Translations under genes and position numbers: made by a program
The notes under the pieces: model-generated
What the model saw: only the letters and a program-made list of their open reading frames with translations
Told to the model about the DNA's origin: nothing
Database searches by the model: none
Origin: Campylobacterales bacterium
GTDB taxonomy: Bacteria > Campylobacterota > Campylobacteria > Campylobacterales > Arcobacteraceae
NCBI GenBank assembly: GCA_019752775.1
Contig: JAIELU010000170.1
Span: forward strand, 1 to 5,246
Length of the DNA stretch: 5,246 nt
Direction of reading: 5' to 3'
In this document: positions 1-5,246 of the stretch, in pieces
Layout: each line of letters opens with the position of its first letter
Position numbering within the stretch: the stretch's first letter is position 1

Positions 1-422
1 GGTGTTATATCACTAAAATCAGCTTTAGATTGTTTTGCTCTTTGTGATTGTTGTAAGATTTTATTTGAATACTCTTTATATCCACCATTTCTCCAATCTT
101 TTGGAGTCATTTCAAATCTTTCTTTAAATGTTTTGATAAACGAAGATTGAGAAGAATATCCACACAAATTTACTATATTTGATATGGTTGAATATTTATT
201 TGTTAAAAGTAAATTTGATGCTTTTTGAAGTCTTATTGATTTAATACTTTCATAAATATTTTTTCCAAAAGCCTCTTTAAAAATCCTATGCATATGGAAC
301 TTACTAACTCCTAAATCAATGCTAATTTCTTCAATATCAATATTCGTTTCTATATGAGTATAAATATAATACATAATATCATTTGCTATTTTTGTTCGTT
401 TTTGTAAGGTTTCTTTTTTCAT
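1..422 (-). CDS. AraC-family transcriptional regulator, N-terminal part (runs off left edge)
   Basis: Reading the minus strand from the ATG at 422-420 gives 140 open codons with no stop before the window edge, so the 3' end is missing. The protein begins MKKETLQKRTKIANDIMYYI. A first helix-turn-helix lies at about residues 31-50 (EEISIDLGVSKFHMHRIFKE) and a second at about 79-103, followed by the AraC signature (GYSSQSSFIKTFKERFEMTP, residues 88-107). The DNA-binding domain is therefore at the N terminus, unlike classical AraC, where it is C-terminal. In this architecture the missing C-terminal half is often a GyrI-like small-molecule-binding domain; that is inference, because only the Lys/Gln-rich linker (about 116-135) and the first residues beyond it are visible. 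The gene is divergent from oadGAB-pckA and is the likely regulator of that operon and possibly of itself. No Shine-Dalgarno sequence precedes the ATG. A later start at Met17 would remove part of the first helix of the HTH domain, so Met1 is preferred. Confidence 0.9.
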   Translation of the reverse strand, partial: MKKETLQKRTKIANDIMYYIYTHIETNIDIEEISIDLGVSKFHMHRIFKEAFGKNIYESIKSIRLQKASNLLLTNKYSTISNIVNLCGYSSQSSFIKTFKERFEMTPKDWRNGGYKEYSNKILQQSQRAKQSKADFSDIT

Positions 423-427
423 GGTTT

Positions 428-436
428 ATTATAGCA
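428..436 (-). promoter_or_regulatory. Extended -10 promoter of the AraC-family gene
   Basis: On the minus strand positions 436-428 read TGCTATAAT, a perfect extended -10 element (TGn plus TATAAT). Only five bases (AAACC) separate it from the ATG at 422, so transcription would start at or next to the A of the start codon, giving a leaderless mRNA. This agrees with the absence of a ribosome binding site. There is no clear -35, which is normal for Campylobacterota sigma-70 promoters. The element overlaps the first of three 22-bp-spaced direct repeats, so a protein bound there should repress this promoter. Confidence 0.6.
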
Positions 437-491
437 TTTTTAAACTATAAAATAAGCACTTATAAACAATTTTTAAAGCACTTAAAAAGAA
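432..491. repeat. Three direct repeats in 22-bp phase, likely operator array
   Basis: Three related 16-mers start at 432, 454 and 476, exactly 22 bp apart: TAGCATTTTTAAACTA, AAGCACTTATAAACAA and AAGCACTTAAAAAGAA. By hand alignment units 2 and 3 share 14 of 16 bases, including the exact 9-mer AAGCACTTA; units 1 and 2 share 12 of 16. A 22-bp period places the sites on the same face of the helix, the geometry expected for AraC-type regulators, whose classical araI half-sites are direct repeats about 21 bp apart. The array lies between the divergent regulator and the oad operon, covers the regulator's -10, and ends next to where the -35 of the candidate oad promoter would fall. Assigning the neighbouring regulator as the binder is inference. 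Confidence 0.6.
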
Positions 492-512
492 GAAGAATTT
501 ACTTAATTTCCC

Positions 513-518
513 TAAAAT
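513..518 (+). promoter_or_regulatory. Candidate -10 element for oadGAB-pckA
   Basis: TAAAAT matches the Campylobacterota -10 pattern TAnAAT and would start transcription near 525, leaving a leader of about 25 nt before oadG. No -35 hexamer is recognisable at 489-496, which fits either the weak -35 requirement of this phylum or an activator-dependent promoter with the repeat array just upstream. Other A/T-rich candidates are TATAAAAT at 446-453, TATAAA at 461-466 and TTAAAT at 526-531, so the choice is uncertain. Confidence 0.35.
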
Positions 519-549
519 TGCACCGTTAAATAAACAAAAAGGTTTAGTT

Positions 550-792
550 ATGGAAATAAACTTAGTAATAGAAGTAATAGAATTGCTATTAGTAGGAATG
601 GGAATAGTCTTTACATTCTTGATAATTGCAGTATTTATGACTCAAGGGAAAATATTAAGAAAAATTTTTCCACAAGAAGAACTAACTCAAACTATTAATG
701 TAGTATTAGAAGCAAATGCAAATAATACAGACGCTGCAAAAATAGCTGCAGTAATAGCAGCCGTACAACATCATAAAAATCTAAAGGGTTAA
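550..792 (+). CDS. oadG: Oxaloacetate decarboxylase gamma subunit (OadG)
   Basis: This is the small membrane subunit of the sodium-pumping oxaloacetate decarboxylase. In characterised enzymes OadG links OadA to OadB, stabilises the complex and binds zinc through its C-terminal part. The 80-residue length is typical. One transmembrane helix covers about residues 5-30 and contains the family-like VGMGIVFTFL. It is followed by a basic stretch (GKILRKIF), a polar linker, and an Ala-rich C-terminal helix ending AVIAAVQHHKNLKG, where the paired histidines could serve in metal binding. The ATG at 550 is preceded by a modest ribosome binding site (AAAAAGG, 536-542, 7 nt away). It is the first gene of the operon, and its stop lies 5 nt before oadA, consistent with the usual oadGAB order. 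Identification rests on the helix motif, size and context; such short proteins are weakly conserved. Confidence 0.88.
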   Translation: MEINLVIEVIELLLVGMGIVFTFLIIAVFMTQGKILRKIFPQEELTQTINVVLEANANNTDAAKIAAVIAAVQHHKNLKG

Positions 793-797
793 ATTAT

Positions 798-2621
798 ATG
801 TCTAAAAAATATATAGATATTATGGATACAACTTTTAGAGATGGATTTCAATCTGTCTTTGGAGGAAGAATCCTAATGAATGATTTCTTTCCAGCTGTAC
901 ATGCTGCGAAAGAAGCTGGAATAACTCACTTTGAGTTTGGTGGAGGAGCTAGATTCCAATCTTTATTCTTCTATCTTCAAGAAAACGCATTTGAAATGAT
1001 GGACAAATTCAGAGAAATCACAGGTCCTGATGCAAACTTACAAACTTTAGCTCGTGGTATAAATACAGTTATGCTAGATACGGGTTCTAGAGAACTAATC
1101 GACTTACATGCTAAAATGTTCGCTAAACATGGAACAACAACAATCAGAAACTTTGATGCTTTAAATGATGTTCAAAATCTTGAATATAGTGCTGAATGTA
1201 TTAAGAAATATGGATTAAAACATGAAGTTGTTGTAACACTTATGGATTTACCACCGGATTGTTTTGGTGCTCATGATGTACCTTTTTATGAGAGAACTCT
1301 AAGACAAATTCTTAATAGTGGATTACCTTATGATTCAATCTGTTTTAAAGATGCTTCTGGAACTTCATCTCCTCAAAAAGTATATGAAACAATTCAAATG
1401 GCAAGAAGACTGGTTGGTAATGATACACATATCAGACTTCATACCCATGAAACAGCTGGTGTTTCAGTTGCATGTTATTTAGCAGCTTTAGATGCAGGTG
1501 CTGATGGTATTGATTTAGCAGCTTCGCCTGTTAGTGGTGGAACAAGCCAACCTGATATTCTAACTATGTTACATGCTGTTAAAGGCAAGAATTATGATTT
1601 AGGTGGATTAGAAATAAATAAAATTCTAAAATACCAAGAAACATTAAATCACTGTTTAAAAGACTACTTTATTCCACCTGAAGCTACTCAAGTTTCTCCA
1701 TTAATTCCTTTTTCTCCAATGCCAGGTGGTGCATTAACTGCTAATACTCAAATGATGAGAGATAATGGAACTTTAGATAAATTTCCTGAAGTTATAAAAG
1801 CTATGAGAGAAGTTGTTGAAAAAGGTGGATATGGAACATCTGTAACTCCTGTTTCTCAGTTTTATTGGCAACAAGCTTACGCAAATGTAATGTTTGGACC
1901 ATGGAAACAAATAGCTCCTGGTTATGGAAAAATGGTTTTAGGATACTTTGGTAAAACTCCTGTTGCCCCAGATGCTGAAGTTGTAAGATTTGCTAGTGAA
2001 AAATTAAAACTTGAACCAACAAGTGAAAATCCTTTAGATATTGCAGATAGAGATGAAAAGAAAAAAATCTCTGTTTGGAAACAAAGATTAGAAATTGAAG
2101 GTATTGAAACAAGTGATGAGAATATTTTTATAGCAGCTGCCTGTGATGAAAAAGGAATAGCATTTTTAAAAGGTGAATCACCATTAAATGTTAGAAAGAA
2201 TAATGATAAGAATTGTAATTTAGGAGAAAATAAAATGGCTAATGCAAATGGAAATTATACGGTAATAGTAGATGGACAAAAATTTAATGTAACAGTAGCA
2301 GAAGGAAATGCAAATATCCAAGTAACACCTGTTGCTAATACTAATGTAGTAAATAATGTTGTAGCAACTCCAGCACCTGTTGCACAAACTTCTGTTACTT
2401 CTGTTTCAGGAACAGCTATACCAGCTGCTGTAAATGGAGCTGTTTGGAAGATTCTTGTAAAAGAAGGTGATAGAGTAGAAAAAGATCAACAAATAATGAT
2501 ATTAGAAGCTATGAAAATGGAAATAGATATAACATCTCCAGTTTCAGGAGTTGTATCTAAAATCTTAGTTAATACTACTGATTCTGTTGAAGAAGGAGAA
2601 ACACTAGCTATTATTGGTTAG
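798..2621 (+). CDS. oadA: Oxaloacetate decarboxylase alpha subunit / PycB-type biotin carboxyltransferase
   Basis: This soluble subunit transfers the carboxyl group between oxaloacetate and biotin. The 607 residues comprise a TIM-barrel carboxyltransferase domain (about 5-265), a conserved PYC/OADA domain (about 285-465), a linker (about 466-545) and a biotinyl domain (about 540-605) with the biotin-accepting lysine K573 in EAMKMEI. Visible active-site elements are D10, R14 and Q18 in MDTTFRDGFQS, R86 in LARGIN, the lysine expected to be carbamylated (K184 in CFKDASG), metal-binding H215 and H217 in LHTHET, and T350 in VTPVSQ. The usual RDAHQS is RDGFQS here. There is no biotin carboxylase domain. 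The ribosome binding site AAAGGG (784-789 region) lies within the end of oadG. From memory the protein closely resembles Campylobacter PycB, which pairs with a separate PycA; the adjoining oadG and oadB argue for decarboxylase function here, though a shared role cannot be excluded. An internal in-frame start precedes the biotin region. Confidence 0.93.
   Translation: MSKKYIDIMDTTFRDGFQSVFGGRILMNDFFPAVHAAKEAGITHFEFGGGARFQSLFFYLQENAFEMMDKFREITGPDANLQTLARGINTVMLDTGSRELIDLHAKMFAKHGTTTIRNFDALNDVQNLEYSAECIKKYGLKHEVVVTLMDLPPDCFGAHDVPFYERTLRQILNSGLPYDSICFKDASGTSSPQKVYETIQMARRLVGNDTHIRLHTHETAGVSVACYLAALDAGADGIDLAASPVSGGTSQPDILTMLHAVKGKNYDLGGLEINKILKYQETLNHCLKDYFIPPEATQVSPLIPFSPMPGGALTANTQMMRDNGTLDKFPEVIKAMREVVEKGGYGTSVTPVSQFYWQQAYANVMFGPWKQIAPGYGKMVLGYFGKTPVAPDAEVVRFASEKLKLEPTSENPLDIADRDEKKKISVWKQRLEIEGIETSDENIFIAAACDEKGIAFLKGESPLNVRKNNDKNCNLGENKMANANGNYTVIVDGQKFNVTVAEGNANIQVTPVANTNVVNNVVATPAPVAQTSVTSVSGTAIPAAVNGAVWKILVKEGDRVEKDQQIMILEAMKMEIDITSPVSGVVSKILVNTTDSVEEGETLAIIG
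2222..2237 (+). promoter_or_regulatory. Candidate internal ribosome binding site and in-frame ATG inside oadA
   Basis: AGGAG at 2222-2226 is followed, 8 nt later, by ATG at 2235-2237, in frame with oadA as codon 480. This is a closer Shine-Dalgarno match than that of any annotated gene start in the window. Translation from here would give a 128-residue protein starting MANANGNYTVIVDGQKF, containing the linker and the complete biotinyl domain with its EAMKMEI lysine. It may be a functional alternative start or a relic of the fusion of a carboxyltransferase gene with a separate biotin-carrier gene. No experimental support is available. Confidence 0.45.
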
Positions 2622-2625
2622 TGTT

Positions 2626-2633
2626 AAGAAAGG
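2626..2633 (+). promoter_or_regulatory. Ribosome binding site that fixes the oadB start
   Basis: AAGAAAGG at 2626-2633 lies 5 nt before the ATG at 2639. It is downstream of the in-frame GTG at 2621, which has no purine-rich site before it. The ATG is therefore the better start, and it begins the protein with MKKN and a hydrophobic signal-like segment. Confidence 0.75.
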
Positions 2634-2638
2634 TATTA

Positions 2639-2704
2639 ATGAAAAAAAATATATTAGTAACCATTTTTCTTTTGTGTGCACTTTTTACATCAAATATTCT
2701 GGCA
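2639..2704 (+). other. Signal-peptide-like N terminus of OadB
   Basis: Residues 1-22 (MKKNILVTIFLLCALFTSNI then LA) have a basic start, a hydrophobic core of about 13 residues and a possible signal peptidase site after ILA, before SDVFVEQ. Cleavage would leave a polar periplasmic segment of roughly 55 residues before the first conserved membrane helix at about residue 80. It could instead remain as an uncleaved extra helix; the site is not a strong AxA motif. Confidence 0.5.
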
Positions 2705-3958
2705 AGTGATGTTTTTGTAGAACAAACAGAAAAGAAACCTTACCATTCAAAAACTATGGGTGAATTAGTAGAATCTTTTTATGCGACAATGGGTATTAAA
2801 GCATTATTTCAACCTAAAGAAGGAATGAAAGATTCTCATGGTAAAGATATGACTCTTTTTGCTCAAGGAGCTGGAAGAATCATTATGATTTTAATCTGTT
2901 TTTTATTGTTTTATTTAGCAATAAAAAAAGGATTTGAGCCATTATTATTAATTCCAATAGGATTTGGTGGTTTATTAGCAAATATTCCAATTGCAAATAT
3001 GGCAGGACCTGATGGAATGTTGGGGATTATTTATAGTATGGGAATTACTAATCAGTTTTTTCCACTATTAATATTTATGGGGGTTGGAGCAATGACAGAC
3101 TTTGGTCCGTTATTAGCTAATCCAAAAACTGCGTTACTTGGTGGTGCAGCTCAATTTGCAATATTTGGTTCACTTGTGGGTGCTGTATTATTATCTACAT
3201 ATGTACCAGGAATTAATTTTACTCTAGAACAATCAGCAGCTATTTCTATCATTGGAGGAGCGGATGGACCAACTTCTATTTTTGTTGCTTCAAAATTAGC
3301 CCCTGAATTACTAGGAGCTATTGCTGTTGCTGCATATTCTTATATGGCATTAGTACCATTAATTCAACCACCAATTATGAGAGCATTAACTAGCGATTCT
3401 GAAAGAAGAATTAAAATGCCAGTAAGTAGAAAAGTATCTAAGTTAGAAAAAATTGTATTCCCATTGGTTGTTTTAACATTAACAATTTTAATATTACCAG
3501 ATGCTGCACCACTTATTGGAGCTTTATGTTTTGGGAATTTTGCAAGAGAATCAGGAGTTGTTGATAGACTTTCGGATACAATGCAAAATTCATTAATTAA
3601 TATTGTAACAATATTTTTAGGATTAGGTGTAGGTTCAAAATTAGCATCTGAACAATTTTTAGTTACAGAAACATTAGGGATAATGGTAATTGGTTTATTA
3701 GCATTTTCAGCAGGGACTGCTGGAGGAGTTATAATGGCAAAAATCATGAATTTAGTTAGTTCAAAAGATAATCAGATTAATCCATTAATTGGAGCAGCTG
3801 GAGTATCAGCGGTACCAATGGCAGCAAGGGTTGTAAGTAAAGAAGGTCAGTTATATGACAAATCGAACATTTTATTAATGCATGCGATGGGTCCTAATGT
3901 AGCTGGTGTTATTGGTTCAGCAGTTGCGGCTGGTGTTCTTTTATCAATATTTAAATAA
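2639..3958 (+). CDS. oadB: Sodium-translocating oxaloacetate decarboxylase beta subunit (OadB)
   Basis: This inner-membrane subunit decarboxylates carboxybiotin on OadA and couples that reaction to Na+ transport out of the cell. From the ATG at 2639 the protein has 439 residues, close to the roughly 430 of characterised OadB. Residues implicated in Na+ coupling in Klebsiella OadB appear conserved by motif: D209 in GGADGPTS (D203 there), Y235 (Y229), and N381, G385, S390 and R397 in NPLIGAAGVSAVPMAARV (N373, G377, S382, R389). Other family segments are FEPLLLIPIGFGGLLANIP, FMGVGAMTDFGPLLANPKT and the C-terminal HAMGPNVAGVIGSAVAAGVL. About ten hydrophobic segments run from residue 80 to the end. 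The first roughly 70 residues are unusual: a signal-peptide-like stretch (1-22) and a polar region precede the first conserved helix. A GTG start at 2621 would add six residues (MLRKVL) but lacks a ribosome binding site. The gene starts 17 nt after oadA and ends 26 nt before pckA. Confidence 0.93.
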   Translation: MKKNILVTIFLLCALFTSNILASDVFVEQTEKKPYHSKTMGELVESFYATMGIKALFQPKEGMKDSHGKDMTLFAQGAGRIIMILICFLLFYLAIKKGFEPLLLIPIGFGGLLANIPIANMAGPDGMLGIIYSMGITNQFFPLLIFMGVGAMTDFGPLLANPKTALLGGAAQFAIFGSLVGAVLLSTYVPGINFTLEQSAAISIIGGADGPTSIFVASKLAPELLGAIAVAAYSYMALVPLIQPPIMRALTSDSERRIKMPVSRKVSKLEKIVFPLVVLTLTILILPDAAPLIGALCFGNFARESGVVDRLSDTMQNSLINIVTIFLGLGVGSKLASEQFLVTETLGIMVIGLLAFSAGTAGGVIMAKIMNLVSSKDNQINPLIGAAGVSAVPMAARVVSKEGQLYDKSNILLMHAMGPNVAGVIGSAVAAGVLLSIFK

Positions 3959-3984
3959 AAATTAACAAGTAGGAAAGTTAAATT

Positions 3985-5246
3985 ATGTCTGAAATTAAAG
4001 ACTCATTAGGTTTAGAAAATGTTGGAATTATTAAAAGAAATGTGGATGTTGATACATTAATAAATGATGCAGTAGAAAAAGAAGGTGCAAAAGTATCTTC
4101 TACTGGTGCTTTGATGATTGATACTGGTATTTTCACAGGAAGAAGTCCTAAAGATAAGTTTTTTGTAAATCAAGATCCATCTAATAAATATATAGCTTGG
4201 GGAGATATAAATCATAAAGTTTCAAAAGAAGTTTATGAAGATTTATTGAAAAATTCTAAAAAACAATTAAGTAACAAAGATATTTATGTAACAGATGTAT
4301 ACTGCGGTGCATCGTTAGATTCAAGAAAATCTGTTAGATTTATTACAGAAGTTGCTTGGCAAGCACATTTTATTCAAAATATGTTCATTCTTCCAAAAAC
4401 TCAAGAAGAACTAGACAACTTTAAACCTGATTTTACTATTTATAATTCTTGTAAAACTGTTGATATGGCATATGCGAGTCATGGTCTGCACTCAGAAGTT
4501 TATGTTATTTTTAATATAGAAGATAATGTAGCTATAATTGGTGGAACTTGGTATGCAGGAGAAATGAAAAAAGGTGTATTCTCTATGATGAATTACTGGC
4601 TTCCATTAGAAGGAAAACTTTCTATGCATTGTTCTGCGAATATTGGAAAAGATGGTGACACTGCTCTATTTTTTGGTCTTTCAGGAACAGGAAAAACTAC
4701 ACTTTCAACAGATCCTAAAAGAGCTTTAATTGGTGATGATGAACATGGTTGGGATGATAAAGGTATTTTTAATTTTGAAGGTGGTTGTTACGCTAAAGTT
4801 ATAAATTTAGATAAAAATAGTGAACCTGAAATTTTTGATGCTATTAAAAAAGGTGCTATTTTAGAAAATGTTGTTGCTGATGCTAATGGTGTTGTTGATT
4901 ATACTGATGGTTCAAAAACTGAAAATACAAGAGTTTCTTATCCTTTAGAACATATTCCTAATCATACACCTGATATGAGAGGAAATCATCCAACTAATAT
5001 AATTTTCTTATGTGCAGATGCATTTGGAGTATTACCTCCTGTTGCAAAACTAGATAAACAACAAGCTATGTATTACTTCTTAAGTGGTTATACAGCTAAA
5101 GTTGCAGGAACTGAAAGAGGAATAACTGAACCTGTTGCTACATTCTCTTCTTGTTTTGGAGAAGCTTTTTTACCTTTAAATCCTACTGTTTATGCTGAAT
5201 TATTAGGTAGAAAAATCGACCAACATAAAGTAAATGTTTATTTAGT
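3985..5246 (+). CDS. pckA: ATP-dependent phosphoenolpyruvate carboxykinase, missing C terminus
   Basis: This cytoplasmic enzyme converts oxaloacetate and ATP to phosphoenolpyruvate, CO2 and ADP, the first committed step of gluconeogenesis. The window holds 420 codons plus two bases; the family is usually about 525-540 residues, so roughly 105-120 are beyond the edge. Visible motifs are FTGRSPKDK (50-58, oxaloacetate-binding arginine), GTWYAGEMKKG (187-197, metal and substrate lysine), the P-loop GLSGTGKTTLS (231-241), the kinase-2 motif LIGDDEHGW (248-256), EGGCYAK (265-271), NTRVSYPLEHIPN (314-326) and the nucleotide-binding FGVLPPV (347-353), then AGTERGITEP. These identify the ATP-type, not the GTP-type, enzyme. 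The ATG is preceded by AGGAAAG (3971-3977) at 7 nt. The 26-nt gap after oadB contains no terminator, so co-transcription with oadGAB is likely, possibly with an additional internal promoter. The reading frame is intact with all catalytic motifs. Confidence 0.97.
   Translation, partial: MSEIKDSLGLENVGIIKRNVDVDTLINDAVEKEGAKVSSTGALMIDTGIFTGRSPKDKFFVNQDPSNKYIAWGDINHKVSKEVYEDLLKNSKKQLSNKDIYVTDVYCGASLDSRKSVRFITEVAWQAHFIQNMFILPKTQEELDNFKPDFTIYNSCKTVDMAYASHGLHSEVYVIFNIEDNVAIIGGTWYAGEMKKGVFSMMNYWLPLEGKLSMHCSANIGKDGDTALFFGLSGTGKTTLSTDPKRALIGDDEHGWDDKGIFNFEGGCYAKVINLDKNSEPEIFDAIKKGAILENVVADANGVVDYTDGSKTENTRVSYPLEHIPNHTPDMRGNHPTNIIFLCADAFGVLPPVAKLDKQQAMYYFLSGYTAKVAGTERGITEPVATFSSCFGEAFLPLNPTVYAELLGRKIDQHKVNVYL

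Noticed and set aside
453..462. TAAGCACTTA as a hairpin or terminator
   Set aside because: The arms are only four bases with a two-base centre, too short for a stable stem. It is better read as part of the 22-bp repeat unit or a near-palindromic protein site.
500..522. Possible sigma-54 promoter, suggested by TTGCA at 518-522
   Set aside because: The -24 part (TGGCAC) is absent at the required distance; the sequence there is TTTCC, lacking the GG pair.
2621..2638. GTG at 2621 as the oadB start
   Set aside because: It overlaps the oadA stop and has no purine-rich site upstream, whereas AAGAAAGG lies between it and the ATG at 2639 at proper spacing, and the ATG begins a normal signal-like N terminus.
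2642..2649. Run of eight A just after the oadB start codon as a phase-variable tract
   Set aside because: It simply encodes the Lys-Lys-Asn of a common MKKN start, and A runs are frequent in this AT-rich sequence. Phase variation in this phylum typically uses G/C tracts, and no read-level evidence is available.
3364..3747. Minus-strand open frame of 127 codons inside oadB
   Set aside because: It lies entirely antisense to a strongly conserved membrane protein gene, has no ribosome binding site that I can see, and its composition (Asn, Thr, Ile, Pro-rich) is what the complement of AT-rich membrane codons gives.
3959..3984. Terminator or separate promoter between oadB and pckA
   Set aside because: The 26-nt gap shows no inverted repeat or T-tract and no -10 that stands out from the A/T background; it mainly holds the pckA ribosome binding site.

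Overview
The window reads as a chromosomal segment from an AT-rich Campylobacterota bacterium, most likely Arcobacter-like. The evidence is low G+C throughout, strong A/T-ending codon bias, and an OadA-type protein that closely matches what I remember of Campylobacter PycB. As I recall, Campylobacter jejuni also has its pycB-type gene beside pckA. Genus assignment is inference; no search was run.

Layout. Positions 1-422 (minus strand) hold the N-terminal 140 residues of an AraC-family regulator that runs off the left edge. Positions 423-549 are a divergent intergenic region. It contains a consensus extended -10 promoter for the regulator that sits almost on its start codon, three direct repeats in exact 22-bp phase, and a plausible -10 for the rightward operon. 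Rightward follow oadG (550-792), oadA (798-2621), oadB (best start 2639, end 3958) and pckA (3985 to beyond the right edge). Gaps of 5, 17 and 26 bp and no visible terminator suggest one operon.

Function. OadG, OadA and OadB make up a biotin-dependent, sodium-pumping oxaloacetate decarboxylase: OadA transfers the carboxyl group of oxaloacetate to biotin, and OadB decarboxylates carboxybiotin while moving Na+ across the inner membrane, with OadG as the assembly subunit. PckA turns oxaloacetate into phosphoenolpyruvate using ATP. The operon therefore controls the oxaloacetate/pyruvate/PEP node. The AraC regulator is the obvious candidate controller because of its divergent position and the repeat array.

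Most interesting observations: (1) the three-unit 22-bp-phased repeat array between regulator and operon; (2) an in-frame ATG inside oadA with the best Shine-Dalgarno sequence of the window, placed exactly before the biotin-carrier region, which could yield a free 128-residue biotin carrier; (3) an apparently leaderless araC-type transcript; (4) a signal-peptide-like N-terminal extension on OadB. No mobile element, CRISPR array, tRNA or rRNA was seen.
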